Position numbers and translations under genes: made by a program
Notes under the pieces: generated by a model
Database searches by the model: none
The model's input: only the letters and a program-made list of their open reading frames with translations
What the model was told of the DNA's origin: nothing
In this document: positions 50,889 through 59,767 of the stretch, in pieces
Position numbering within the stretch: position 1 is the first letter of the stretch
How the letters are laid out: each line of letters opens with the position of its first letter
NCBI GenBank assembly: GCA_042089915.1
Contig: JBELJZ010000004.1
Location: 62,001-126,000 of the forward strand
Source of the DNA: UBA8752 sp002172485
GTDB lineage: Bacteria > Bacteroidota > Bacteroidia > Flavobacteriales_D > Sanyastnellaceae
DNA length: 64,000 nt
Reading direction: 5' to 3'

Positions 50889-51926
50889 ATGCGGACTTTC
50901 TTCCTTTTTGGCTTCCTTGCGGGAGCCGCATCCCTCTGCGCCCAGACCCCGAGCAACATCGAAGCGGTCGAGTATGATCCAGCGGGCAACCAGTGGTTTG
51001 TGTCCAATGGCAGCAGCCTTCTGGTGACGCCCGACCAGGGGGCCAACTGGAGCTTTTTCGGCGAAGCCCAGGCCTCCCATGGCATGGAAGTGCTGAATGG
51101 TCACCTCTTCGCCATCGGCAACAATGTCATCCGGGCATACGACCTCGATACGGCGGAGGAAGTCGGGATGCTGACCATTCCCGGCGTCGCCTTCCTGAAC
51201 GGCATGGGAAGCCACAGCAATGGCATGCTGGTCGTGAGCGATTTCTGGAGCAATCGCCTCTATACCGTAGATGTCAACGAGCCTCAACAGATGTCCCACA
51301 CCCTGCTCGCTGGCAACTTCGGCGCCACGCCCAATGGTGTGGTCATCGATGAGGCCGGCAACCGCGCCATCGTGGTGTGCTGGGGCAACAACGCCGACAT
51401 CCTGTCCTTCGACCTCGAAAGTGGCGACATGACCACATTGGTCAACGGCACGGGCCTCGGCAACCTCGACGGAATCGATGTGGACGGTTCAGGTCAATAT
51501 TATGTGAGCTCCTGGTCCCCGACCCGCATCACCCGCTTCAGCAGCGACTTTGCCGACACCGAGACGGTCGTGACTGGAGCCGCTGGGCTATCCAGTCCAG
51601 CGGACATCAGCTACGCCATCGGAATCGACACCCTCGGGGTCGCCAATTCGGGAACGGACGAAGTGACCTTCCATGGATTTGAGGGGACGCCATCCACCGT
51701 CAAGGAGCCGGCCCTGTGGACGGCGGCTCATCGGGGGCGTCTGCTCCAGGTGACACTTCCAGCAGGGTGCCTGGTGGAATGGGCCGCCTATGACGTGGCG
51801 GGACGCGAAGTGATGCGCCGCAGCGAATGGCTTCCCGCTGGCACCACCTCGGTGGCTTGGCCGCTGGAGGGAGCCGGCGGCATTGTCCGTGTGGTCTCCA
51901 GCGGACGAGCCATCAACGTGCGCTGA
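50889..51926 (+). CDS. Secreted beta-propeller (SMP-30/NHL-like) protein with type A T9SS-like tail
   Basis: A 345-aa protein with a signal peptide (MRTFFLFGFLAGAASLCAQ). A six-bladed propeller of SMP-30/NHL type follows, with repeats such as NGMLVVSDFWSNRLYTVDV, GNRAIVVCWGNNADILSFDL and GQYYVSSWSPTRITRFSSD. The last 75 residues resemble a T9SS type A tail (WAAYDVAGREVMRRSEWLPAG ... VRVVSSGRAINVR). Ligand or enzymatic role unknown. TACCTTG lies 6 nt before the ATG, one base short of the -7 element. Confidence 0.78.
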   Translation: MRTFFLFGFLAGAASLCAQTPSNIEAVEYDPAGNQWFVSNGSSLLVTPDQGANWSFFGEAQASHGMEVLNGHLFAIGNNVIRAYDLDTAEEVGMLTIPGVAFLNGMGSHSNGMLVVSDFWSNRLYTVDVNEPQQMSHTLLAGNFGATPNGVVIDEAGNRAIVVCWGNNADILSFDLESGDMTTLVNGTGLGNLDGIDVDGSGQYYVSSWSPTRITRFSSDFADTETVVTGAAGLSSPADISYAIGIDTLGVANSGTDEVTFHGFEGTPSTVKEPALWTAAHRGRLLQVTLPAGCLVEWAAYDVAGREVMRRSEWLPAGTTSVAWPLEGAGGIVRVVSSGRAINVR

Positions 51927-51932
51927 TCGGCC

Positions 51933-52757
51933 TCAGCTGTCCTTCTTCTTGCCGGGCTTCCGGAAACGATAGCGGTACCGGACGCCCACCGTCCATTCGA
52001 CGGCTCCGGTCAGGCGCAGGTCGTCGATTCCGGCGCCAATCTGGCTCAGCGCTACGCCCGGGGGCGCCGGATTGTATCGGCTCACCCAATCCCGCTGGAC
52101 AAAGAGGGTCACCTTCTGGCGCTTGGCCGTCTTGCGGTCTGTGGCCAGTCTCAAGCGCCACGCCCCGTCCGGTTGCCAATCCTCCGGGACGCGGTCAAGG
52201 AACCGCTCCACCGAAATGGCGGGGTCCCATTTCCAGCCCTTGATGTTGTATTCCACCGTTCCCTTCAGACGATAGGTTCTCCGACGGCCGTAGGTGGCCG
52301 GATCTGCGCCGGTCTTCAGCGCCAGGGCAGATTGCCGCTGGCATCGGGCCCGGCCCGAAAACTGCCATCGGCCGAGGTCTCCCTCCACGCCGTAGTCGAT
52401 CTGCCAACGGATCAGGCGGTCCACCCCCTGAACATCGCCAGCCCTATCGGGTCTGTGGGTGTGCCTCACCCCGACACTGATGCTCTGTGCTTCCACAGCG
52501 GCACTCCCTTTCGGGCTCCATTCCACCTCTCCCTGAAGAAAGCGCCGGTCGAACTCGGTGAAATCCTCTGACCAACGCCATTGGTGCTGGAGCGAGACTT
52601 TCATGCTGCGCAACGGCCGATGCTGCAGGGTCAATCCCGTCCAGCCGCGCCACTCGGTGGTGTCCTGCTCTCCTGCGCCCCCGCCGGGTGGCGTGATGAC
52701 CTGTGCGGACAGGGTGCCGCACAGGAGGCTCAAGAACAACAGGGAGGCGCTTCTCAT
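51933..52757 (-). CDS. DUF2490 outer-membrane-barrel-like protein
   Basis: A 274-aa protein with signal peptide MRSASLLFLSLLCGTLSAQ. The mature part is a succession of amphipathic strands (WTGLTLQHRPLRSMKVSLQHQWRW, RWQIDYGVEGDLGRWQFSGRARCQRQ, TGAVEWTVGVRYRYRF) typical of DUF2490 outer-membrane proteins of Bacteroidota. It is the last gene of the six-gene operon and begins with a TGATG overlap on the DUF4956 stop. This couples it to the polyphosphate-linked pair upstream and suggests a role in surface export or anchoring. The link is by position only. Confidence 0.8.
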   Translation of the reverse strand: MRSASLLFLSLLCGTLSAQVITPPGGGAGEQDTTEWRGWTGLTLQHRPLRSMKVSLQHQWRWSEDFTEFDRRFLQGEVEWSPKGSAAVEAQSISVGVRHTHRPDRAGDVQGVDRLIRWQIDYGVEGDLGRWQFSGRARCQRQSALALKTGADPATYGRRRTYRLKGTVEYNIKGWKWDPAISVERFLDRVPEDWQPDGAWRLRLATDRKTAKRQKVTLFVQRDWVSRYNPAPPGVALSQIGAGIDDLRLTGAVEWTVGVRYRYRFRKPGKKKDS

Positions 52758-53356
52758 CAGACGCCGTCTGTGGGGTCGATGTGCTCGGAGTGGTCTTCCC
52801 CCTTGTAGGAGACCTTGATGACCGCGGTCTCCCGCAGCAGGTCCACATTGCCGATCTCCATCCGCTCGACCTTCTCTCCAATGCGCTGGCCCAAGTCCTC
52901 CATGAGCTCCTCGCGCCGTCCCTCCTGCAGGAGTTCAATCCGGTCGTACACCACACGTTTGGTCACCAGGTGCTCCACGAAGAGCAATCGCTCGAGCACG
53001 AAGGCGATGGCCCACATAAAGGAATTGCCGATGGCCACGTCCACGATGCCCATGGCCATCGGGGCCAGCGCATTCATCACCGCCATGGCGATGACCAGGA
53101 ACAGGTAGGTCATTTCCCGGATGGGCACCGGGTTGGTGCGGTACCGGATGATACCGAAAATGGCGAACAGTCCCAAGGCGAAGGCCAAGTCGAGCTCCAC
53201 ACCACTGAGCATCCGGCAGAGCAGGAACACGGAGGCGGAGACCATGGTGAAGGTGAACACGTAATCCCTTCGCTTGGCCTTGGATTGGTAGATGAGCCGG
53301 ACAATGATCCAGCATGACAGGAGGTTGGCTGCGAAATGCAGGGCGATTTCGGTCAT
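52757..53356 (-). CDS. DUF4956 membrane protein
   Basis: A 199-aa protein with four to five hydrophobic segments in the first 120 residues (ALHFAANLLSCWIIVRLIY, YVFTFTMVSASVFLLCRML, LAFALGLFAIFGIIRYRTNPVPIREMTYLFLVIAMAVMNAL) and a cytoplasmic C-terminal domain (VYDRIELLQEGRREEL). The run IIRYRTNPVPIREMTYLF is the DUF4956 signature. In many bacteria DUF4956 sits next to a VTC-domain protein, as here (1-nt gap to its stop), and is thought to act with it. The next gene starts in its stop codon. Confidence 0.9.
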   Translation of the reverse strand: MTEIALHFAANLLSCWIIVRLIYQSKAKRRDYVFTFTMVSASVFLLCRMLSGVELDLAFALGLFAIFGIIRYRTNPVPIREMTYLFLVIAMAVMNALAPMAMGIVDVAIGNSFMWAIAFVLERLLFVEHLVTKRVVYDRIELLQEGRREELMEDLGQRIGEKVERMEIGNVDLLRETAVIKVSYKGEDHSEHIDPTDGV

Positions 53357-53357
53357 G

Positions 53358-54164
53358 TCACGTTTTGGCTTGCAGGTCCTCGGCCCAGGAGCGAGCGTCT
53401 TGCAACCGGCGATAGGTAGAAAGATAAGTGCGGCCCGCAATGTCCGGGTCGCACATGAGCCGGGACACCGTGTACTTGCTCACACGCGTCTTCCGCCCGA
53501 CAATGCCCTGCCGTCCATCCTTGCCCCGGAGCCAGCGTTGTGCGGGGCCGTATCGATCTGGCCGAGGCTGCTTGACCTCGATGATGGCGAGGCCTTCCAG
53601 CAAACTTTGCGGTGCCTCTCCGTGCAGTCCACAAGTCAAGCCGCGGTCGATGGTGACCCGCTCCTTGCGGTCGAAATCGACCAGCGTCAGGCGTTGGAAC
53701 CCGCCATGGAGTCGCGGCTCCAAGTCCATGTTCTTGACATGCTGGGCCAGGAATGTGTGCTCCTGCGCATCCAACTGCACCCCCTCCCCGGTTCTCCGCA
53801 TACGGTCCTTCAAGGTCCGCCCACCGGGGAAGCGCCGCTTGACCTCGAGAAAGGACATGCCATTGCTGCCATACGTCCGGGTGCGGACTTTCATGCGGCG
53901 CGACCGGCCCCGAAGGTGGTCGAGCAAAAAGTCATCGCCTGGTGGCTCGTAGTAGACGTTGTCGTATCGGGCGTCCCATTGGCCTTCCACTTCCAAAAGG
54001 TGGGCATGGCCCTTCATGGCGTCCACCAGACCGGGCAACCAAGACTCCGGCACCACATACTTCGCGTCGAAGCGGCGCATAAGCTGCACACTGTCCATGC
54101 GCTCCAAACCCGCGCGCCTCATAGCGTCACAAGCCAACTGCAAATTCTCAATCAAGGTGTTCAT
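53358..54164 (-). CDS. Polyphosphate polymerase VTC-domain protein
   Basis: A 268-aa protein with the VTC tunnel domain of polyphosphate polymerases. The basic residues and acidic metal ligands that line the tunnel are visible as QLMRRFDAKYVVP, RMKVRTRTYGSNGMSFLEVKRR (RxRxY and ExK), RVTIDRGLTC, LAIIEVKQPR and RVSKYTVSRLM. Yeast VTC4 makes polyphosphate from ATP with this domain; bacterial versions are less studied. It precedes DUF4956 by 1 nt and follows a YdbT-like gene by 48 nt. ATG 54164 is used; ATG 54176 is also possible. Confidence 0.9.
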   Translation of the reverse strand: MNTLIENLQLACDAMRRAGLERMDSVQLMRRFDAKYVVPESWLPGLVDAMKGHAHLLEVEGQWDARYDNVYYEPPGDDFLLDHLRGRSRRMKVRTRTYGSNGMSFLEVKRRFPGGRTLKDRMRRTGEGVQLDAQEHTFLAQHVKNMDLEPRLHGGFQRLTLVDFDRKERVTIDRGLTCGLHGEAPQSLLEGLAIIEVKQPRPDRYGPAQRWLRGKDGRQGIVGRKTRVSKYTVSRLMCDPDIAGRTYLSTYRRLQDARSWAEDLQAKT

Positions 54165-54212
54165 CCCCTCGGGCATCGGGGGAAAATACAACCTCGGGCG
54201 AGCAATGGTTGC

Positions 54213-55748
54213 TCAGGCCCGGCTCGATCGGGCGTGGTGTTGGTTCAAAGCCACATCCCGCAGGGCATGACCTTGAATCTTGTCGACGTAAGCGAATCGC
54301 CGGGCACCGGCTGCAGTGTGGAAGACCAAGTGACCGATGGAGCGCCGCTCCAAGAATACGAGCCGCTTCCATTCCACGCCCTGCAACTGGGCCATGCGCA
54401 ACACGGTCCTGCGGCGCCAAAACCACCCGCGTTCCAAGACGATGGTGTCCTCATGGGCCGTCAAGCGCAAAGAGCCGAACCGCTTTGCGGTGGTGAAGCC
54501 CGTGAAAGCGAGCCACATGGCAGTGGCCAGCCCTGCTCCCGCCGCTGTCCACACCAGCCAAAACAGCGCAGCTGGCGTTACAGCGGCCAGCCACAAGAGC
54601 CAGCGCAGTCGTCGGACCGGCTGGATTTCCAACATCGGTGGCGCTTGCAGGTCGGGATAGACGGCCTCTTCAAACTGCGTCCGGTGGTTCGCCTCCATAG
54701 CAGGTAGGAACACCCGCAGGCCGCCAGTGGTCGCGCTCTCCGCCATGGCCTGCCGAACTTCCAGGGTTTCGAAACCGAATTTCCGGCGGATCCAATTGCT
54801 GCGCCACTCGGTCAGGTGGATGCGGGCAAACGGCACTTCGAATGCTTGCCGGCGAAGCAAACCCATCTCGGCGTGCAGCCCTTCCGCGCCGATGCCGCTC
54901 TTGAGGTTAAAGTATTTCAAGATCGCGGTGCCCATCGAAACGGCGATGCCGCCCATTAAGAACAAGAGGATACCTGGAATGAGGAGCAGAAAAAAGGCCA
55001 CTCCGATCAGCGGCGCTGCAATGGCCGGCAGGGACTCCATCCACGCGGTGATTTGTTCCGGAACGTTCCCCAATCCGTAAAGCACCAAAGCCAATCCGGC
55101 GAAGGCATTGCGCAAGTGGTTCTGCGAAAGCCCCACCTTGAGCAGCGCCCCCCATCCGAGGTTGACCAGTTCCTTTTGCGGCTCGTGAACCACAGGTTCT
55201 GCCTTGCGCTCGGCGAATGCCTCCCCTTGAAACACCTCGTGTCCTCCTTCATCCTCGGCAGCGCTGCCCTTCCCTTGTACATCCTCTGCTGGCGCTGAGG
55301 CGGATGCCGTGGACCGCAGGATGGTCTGGAGCTCCGCAGCCTCGTCTTTCCGGATGGCCACAAGCTGCAATTCGCTGCCCGAAGAGCCCGCTGTGTCCAC
55401 CCGAACTCCGGTCAACCGAAAGATTTGCTGCAGTGGGCCTTGGTAGAGCTGAATGGTTTGGATGCGCTCGAAGGGAACCTGCAGGCGCTCCCGTCGCAAC
55501 ACCCCTTTCTCCACCACAAGGACTTGTCCTTCGACACTGAACCGAAAGCGCAGGTAGTACAGGATGGCGTAGGCGGAGGAGACGGCCACGAAGATGCCGA
55601 CCGTGAGCAGACCATTGCGCACCACATTGTCTCCAAACGAACCCACCACCAAGGCCGGCCAGAACTGCTGGGCGAACTTGAAAATGAATTGGGCGGCCAG
55701 GATGAGGACCCCCAGAGGGTGTTGGCGACGGGGCTCGGTGAAGGGCAT
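54213..55748 (-). CDS. PH-domain membrane protein (YdbT-like)
   Basis: A 511-aa protein with pairs of transmembrane helices and bacterial PH (bPH2/DUF304) domains. The first is LRFRFSVEGQVLVVEKGVLRRERLQVPFERIQTIQLYQGPLQQ near residue 65. Two further copies start near 285 and 425 (ILKYFNLKSGIGAEGLHAEMGLLRR; LTAHEDTIVLERGWFWRRRTVLRMAQLQGVEW). YdbS/YdbT pairs sit in the membrane of many bacteria; in Bacillus they protect against peptide toxins. The gene starts with a TGATG overlap on the YdbS-like stop. Confidence 0.88.
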   Translation of the reverse strand: MPFTEPRRQHPLGVLILAAQFIFKFAQQFWPALVVGSFGDNVVRNGLLTVGIFVAVSSAYAILYYLRFRFSVEGQVLVVEKGVLRRERLQVPFERIQTIQLYQGPLQQIFRLTGVRVDTAGSSGSELQLVAIRKDEAAELQTILRSTASASAPAEDVQGKGSAAEDEGGHEVFQGEAFAERKAEPVVHEPQKELVNLGWGALLKVGLSQNHLRNAFAGLALVLYGLGNVPEQITAWMESLPAIAAPLIGVAFFLLLIPGILLFLMGGIAVSMGTAILKYFNLKSGIGAEGLHAEMGLLRRQAFEVPFARIHLTEWRSNWIRRKFGFETLEVRQAMAESATTGGLRVFLPAMEANHRTQFEEAVYPDLQAPPMLEIQPVRRLRWLLWLAAVTPAALFWLVWTAAGAGLATAMWLAFTGFTTAKRFGSLRLTAHEDTIVLERGWFWRRRTVLRMAQLQGVEWKRLVFLERRSIGHLVFHTAAGARRFAYVDKIQGHALRDVALNQHHARSSRA

Positions 55749-56302
55749 CAGTCCAAAGAGCGCGTGTCCAGTACAGAGCGGAGCCGATTGGCTTCCCCCT
55801 CCTCCAATCCTGCAATGCGCAGGTTTCCGCTGCCCCCAGCCGTGAAGAGCTTCAGGTGTTTCAGGCCGAAGGCGCGTGCCACGGGACCTTGAACCAGCTC
55901 CAAGTGCTGGATTTGCGCGTACGGAACGGTCACGGTGCTTCGGCTGAACCAGCCGGAGCGATAGGTGATGTCCCGTTCACGCACCGCATAGCCTCTGCGT
56001 GGAAAGCCGAGCCACTCTTCGGTCAACCAAAAAAGCCCCAGAATGGCTTGCACACCGAGAGAGATCCACCAGAAATCGAATTCCATGTCGGCGAACGCCT
56101 CCTGCTCCGGAAACACCAGCTTCAGGATGAAGGGGGATACGACGAGCAGGGTTAGACCACATTGGGTCAAGGCCCAAACCAACAAGCGCAGCGTTCGGTA
56201 TCGGGGCGATACGCCCGTGTACTTCAGCGCCTCGAGTTGGGGAACCTGCGTCAAGTCGATGGCGGAATTGGCGGGCACATCCATGCCCACCAAGGTCGGC
56301 AT
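55748..56302 (-). CDS. PH-domain membrane protein (YdbS-like)
   Basis: A 184-aa protein with two hydrophobic segments (LLVWALTQCGLTLLVVSPFIL and FDFWWISLGVQAILGLFWL) and one bacterial PH domain (VRERDITYRSGWFSRSTVTVPYAQIQHLELVQGP). It is the small partner of the following YdbT-like gene. Start ATG 56302 overlaps the kelch gene stop (TGATG), which chooses it over ATG 56284. Its membership in the VTC operon is unusual and ties the PH-domain pair to polyphosphate genes in this genome. Confidence 0.85.
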   Translation of the reverse strand: MPTLVGMDVPANSAIDLTQVPQLEALKYTGVSPRYRTLRLLVWALTQCGLTLLVVSPFILKLVFPEQEAFADMEFDFWWISLGVQAILGLFWLTEEWLGFPRRGYAVRERDITYRSGWFSRSTVTVPYAQIQHLELVQGPVARAFGLKHLKLFTAGGSGNLRIAGLEEGEANRLRSVLDTRSLD

Positions 56303-58149
56303 CAATCCAATTGGACCAACACCCGCCGAATGCCCTTGTCGGTGTGGGCCACGACAATGTATTGGCCTGCATTCAGATCTGGCCGCGGCATCCGGTTCCC
56401 CAGCACTTCCCCACTGCGGGACACCTCCCTGCCGGCCATGTCCAGCCAGGTCATGGATACCACCTGGGGACCACTCCATTGGAAATGGTCTGAAATGGGG
56501 TTGGGGGCAATGCGGAATTCATCCTCTGCCCACTCCCCCACGCTGGCCAACGGCGCGCAGGGCGACTCGACCACCCAGCGGTAGAAGTAGTAATGGTACT
56601 CCGAGGGCGAATCCGTGGTGTTGCCCGTGATGCTCATCCGGTCGGCCACGGCAATGGGGAATGCGCCCGCCGGCACCGCGTTGTTGCGGAACAGCCCTTG
56701 GTTGTCCCCTTCGATGCCCATGGCGAAGTCGGTCCCGTTGGGGATCTCCACCCCGATGGGCAGGGTGTTCCACCCGGCGGACAGCGTGAAGGGCTCCTGA
56801 AAGAGCGTCGCCCCGCCAGCATCCCGCACGTAGACATCGATCGTGAATGCCACGTCGGCCTGGACATCCACGCTGGTCAGCACCGTCGGTTCGGACACCG
56901 AGAACAGCATGTCCCAGCTGTCGTTGTAATGGAACCCTCCACCCCCGAGCTCCGCCGTGGAGATGGGGCCACCGAGGGCCATGTCCGTGTTGGCTTGGGC
57001 GTCATAGTACTCGGAGGTCTCATCCGTGCACCCGAGAATGGGCGCGATGCAGGAGCCATCCGATTGGCATGCCGCGGGGTCATAGTTGACTGCGGTCTCC
57101 ACCATACAGCCCGCCACATAGCAGCACGTGCCATCGTCGGTCACGGCCTCCGGCGAGAAATTGACGGCTTCCGGATCGGTGCAGCCGCAGTCCGCCGACA
57201 GGGAGAAGCGCCACAAGTCGTGGTGGAAGGTGTCCGTGGCGCCCTCCAACCCGCCGGTCAGATAGGCGTGGCACCCCAGCACAAAGCTGCCCGGTGCCCA
57301 GCGCGCACCCCCCGGGTGCGGCTCGAGTTCCGTCCATGCATCGGCAGCCGGATTGTATTCCCAGAATTCGCCATCGTCAAGCGGGCCATGGTTGTCCCCA
57401 TCGCCACTCAGGACGTAGCCCTTGCCGTCCGCTGCGAATTGCGTGCCCGCCACCCGGGCCTCGCCGGGGAAATCGTCGAGCTGCGTCCAGGTGTCGGTGG
57501 CGGGGTCGTAGGCGTGGAAGTCGCCGTAAATGGTCAGCGCACCATTTTGCGAGTCACCGTGGCCCATGCCCACATAGGCGATGCCATCGATGCCGAAATA
57601 GAACGGGTGATGCCGGTCACCCGCCGTGAAGGGCGCCAGCTCCTCCCAGCTGTCCGAGGCGATGTCGTATCCCCACCAATCGCCGAGGTTGCCGTTGTCG
57701 TTGCTGCCCAAGCCGACAAACACCTGACCGCCCGTGAGGACCATGGCCGGGTGATTCCGGCCGTCGCCAGGAAAGGACGCCATCTCCGTCCAGGCCCCCG
57801 TCACCATGTCGAGGTGCCAGAAGTCGGTCGGGTATCCGTTGTCGTTGGAGCCGAAGCCCACGTAAGCGTCATCGCCTTCGCACACCCCGTAGCCATAGCC
57901 GCGTCCTCCACCCGGGAAAGCATCGAGCTCCTCCCACGTGTCACTCGCCGCATCGTAGCGGTGCACGTCCGCCAGATTGAGCGCCGCGAAACCGGCCTGC
58001 CCCGCAAGCACATAGGCATATTGATCGTTGGCCACCGTGATGGGGTGGTGACGTCCATTGCCATTGGGCGAAGACAATTGCACCCAGTCTTGGGCCGAAC
58101 CGAATTTGGACATCGCCAGCAAGGCGAGCAGGGAAAGAAGTCGAATCAT
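56302..58149 (-). CDS. Secreted kelch-repeat protein with type A T9SS tail
   Basis: A 615-aa protein. After the signal peptide (MIRLLSLLALLAMSKFGSAQ) come at least five kelch repeats (HRYDAASDTWEELDAFPGGGRG, YDIASDSWEELAPFTAGDRHH, YDPATDTWTQLDDFPGEAR, EYNPAADAWTELEPHPGG). Three Cys-spaced repeats (CTDPEAVNFSPEAVTDDGTC, CMVETAVNYDPAACQSDGSC, CTDETSEYYDAQANT) and a beta domain follow, then a type A tail (RIAPNPISDHFQW ... GQYIVVAHTDKGIRRVLVQ). It is the first gene of the six-gene operon. TTGTTTTG upstream is a near match to the -7 element. Confidence 0.82.
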   Translation of the reverse strand: MIRLLSLLALLAMSKFGSAQDWVQLSSPNGNGRHHPITVANDQYAYVLAGQAGFAALNLADVHRYDAASDTWEELDAFPGGGRGYGYGVCEGDDAYVGFGSNDNGYPTDFWHLDMVTGAWTEMASFPGDGRNHPAMVLTGGQVFVGLGSNDNGNLGDWWGYDIASDSWEELAPFTAGDRHHPFYFGIDGIAYVGMGHGDSQNGALTIYGDFHAYDPATDTWTQLDDFPGEARVAGTQFAADGKGYVLSGDGDNHGPLDDGEFWEYNPAADAWTELEPHPGGARWAPGSFVLGCHAYLTGGLEGATDTFHHDLWRFSLSADCGCTDPEAVNFSPEAVTDDGTCCYVAGCMVETAVNYDPAACQSDGSCIAPILGCTDETSEYYDAQANTDMALGGPISTAELGGGGFHYNDSWDMLFSVSEPTVLTSVDVQADVAFTIDVYVRDAGGATLFQEPFTLSAGWNTLPIGVEIPNGTDFAMGIEGDNQGLFRNNAVPAGAFPIAVADRMSITGNTTDSPSEYHYYFYRWVVESPCAPLASVGEWAEDEFRIAPNPISDHFQWSGPQVVSMTWLDMAGREVSRSGEVLGNRMPRPDLNAGQYIVVAHTDKGIRRVLVQLD

Positions 58150-58287
58150 GGATCGTCGTGACAGCAAAACAACAGATGAAACCCCTTAGGGTTGCGCTTG
58201 GAGGAAATCTTCCATCCACAGCAGTCATTTCGCCTTCCCGCCGTTGCATCCACGAAGGTGCCGTTGCCTTCCGATTCACCACCCACC

Positions 58288-59049
58288 ATGACCCGTCTTC
58301 CCCACTTCCTCCCCGCCCTTGCCGCTGTGCTCAGTGTCAGCATCCTGTCAGCCGCTTTCCTCGTGGCCAAAAACAGCCACCGCATCTTCAGCAGTGCGGC
58401 CAGCGACATTGAGGTGACGGGCTCAACCTCGCAGGACTTCGAATCCGACCTGGCAGTCTGGCAGGGGCAATTCCACCGCAAAGCCATGGACCTCAAGGAG
58501 GCCTACGCTGCGATGAAGGCCGACAAGGAGGTGGTCCGGAATTTCTTACTCGAACGGGGCATTCCCGAGGAGGATTTTGCCTTCCTCGCCATTGACATGG
58601 ACCAGAAGTTCAAGTCGGTCCCCCAATTCAACGACGAGGGCGACCTCGTCCACCGCGAGCAGGTCTTCGATGGCTACAAGCTCACCCGCGGCTTCAAGGT
58701 GACCTCGAACGACATCGACCTCGTCGAACGCCTCTCCCAGGACGTCACCGAGCTCATTGAGGACAACGTCTACATCACTTCCTACCCGCCCAAATACTTC
58801 TACACCCAGCTCGGCGAACTGAAGATCCAGATGATTGCTGCAGCCTCAGCCGACGGCCAGGTCCGCGCCCGCACTGCGGTTGAGGGTGGCGGTGGCGACT
58901 TGGGTGACCTCCTCGAAACGAGCATCGGCGTCTTCCAGATCCTCGGCACCAACTCCGATGAGAGCTTCAGCTGGGGCGGCACCCTCAACACCTCCAGCAA
59001 ATACAAGACGGCCTTCGTCAACGTCAAACAGCGCTACGCCATCGAGTGA
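58288..59049 (+). CDS. SIMPL (DUF541) domain protein
   Basis: A 253-aa protein with a single N-terminal membrane anchor or signal (LPALAAVLSVSILSAAFLVAK). Then follows a SIMPL domain: VTGSTSQDFESDLAVWQGQF, a helix with EVVRNFLLERGIPEEDFAF, and GYKLTRGFKVTSNDIDLVERLSQDVTELI. SIMPL proteins are periplasmic; some oligomerise and bind small ligands. It diverges from the kelch operon. A bidirectional terminator lies downstream. Confidence 0.85.
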   Translation: MTRLPHFLPALAAVLSVSILSAAFLVAKNSHRIFSSAASDIEVTGSTSQDFESDLAVWQGQFHRKAMDLKEAYAAMKADKEVVRNFLLERGIPEEDFAFLAIDMDQKFKSVPQFNDEGDLVHREQVFDGYKLTRGFKVTSNDIDLVERLSQDVTELIEDNVYITSYPPKYFYTQLGELKIQMIAAASADGQVRARTAVEGGGGDLGDLLETSIGVFQILGTNSDESFSWGGTLNTSSKYKTAFVNVKQRYAIE

Positions 59050-59077
59050 GGCATGTCCAACTGGCCGAAACGAAAAA

Positions 59078-59100
59078 GGACGGCGCTTGGCCGTCCTTTT
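59078..59100. terminator. Bidirectional terminator
   Basis: Stem GGACGGC-GCTTG-GCCGTCC with AAAAA before and TTTT after, placed between the convergent SIMPL and SnoaL-like genes. It can serve both strands. Confidence 0.8.
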
Positions 59101-59121
59101 CTGTCTGGTTTGGGAGAGAAC

Positions 59122-59640
59122 TCACTCTTCTCCCTCCCCCTCTTCGGCTGGGGGCATGGTGGTGGCGGCCACGGCCAAGCCGCCGGCATCGTAGAATCCA
59201 CCTTCTTGCATGATTTTCCCTTCGTCGTTGAAGTTCCAATAGTGGTAGGCACGCAGGTCGACTTCGTGGCCATTGGCTTTCGACGTGGCGCTCCAATTGA
59301 TGTAGGCCCGAACGCTGCCATCCGCCGCCAAGTTGAGCGTGTCCACTCCGGGCAACCAAACTTCACGCGTGGTGGAGATGCCATCAAAGGCATCGTGGTG
59401 ACCAGCAAATGCCGTGGCCGCTTCTTGCGGAGTCATTCTGGTCGTGCCGTATCCCGCATCCATAATCACGGCATCGGCTGAATGGCACTCCATCCAGGCG
59501 TCGTAGTCGGCATTGATGTGGGCCTGAACTGCCGCCTTGGCTGTTGCGAGGTTCTGGCTGTAGGTGTCTTTGGCTGCATCATCTGCAGGGGCCGCGCATC
59601 CAGCAAGGATCAGCACGGCAAGAATGACGGAAAGTCTCAT
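59122..59640 (-). CDS. SnoaL/NTF2-like lipoprotein
   Basis: A 172-aa lipoprotein with lipobox LILAGC (Cys15). The mature part looks like an NTF2/SnoaL cone: AAVQAHINADYDAWMECHSADAVIMDAGYGTTRMTPQEAATAFAGHH, then strands ending AYHYWNFNDEGKIMQEGGFYD. Such domains bind or isomerise small molecules, but here only a fold can be claimed. The 127-bp gap up to the sulfatase has no clear element. Confidence 0.75.
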   Translation of the reverse strand: MRLSVILAVLILAGCAAPADDAAKDTYSQNLATAKAAVQAHINADYDAWMECHSADAVIMDAGYGTTRMTPQEAATAFAGHHDAFDGISTTREVWLPGVDTLNLAADGSVRAYINWSATSKANGHEVDLRAYHYWNFNDEGKIMQEGGFYDAGGLAVAATTMPPAEEGEGEE

Positions 59641-59767
59641 TGGTTTGATTTTGCCCCAAACTATTCCTGAACCTGACTCATTGTGCAGGGCAACGAAATG
59701 TTCATCAACACTTCAATTTGAATTCAGTCTTCGACTCCGTGGGCGTACTTCGCATCGATACAGAACC

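Noticed and set aside
56593..58161. 522-aa open frame antisense to the kelch gene
   Set aside because: Mirror of a repeat-rich coding sequence; its Arg/Gly/Val-rich product has no domain.
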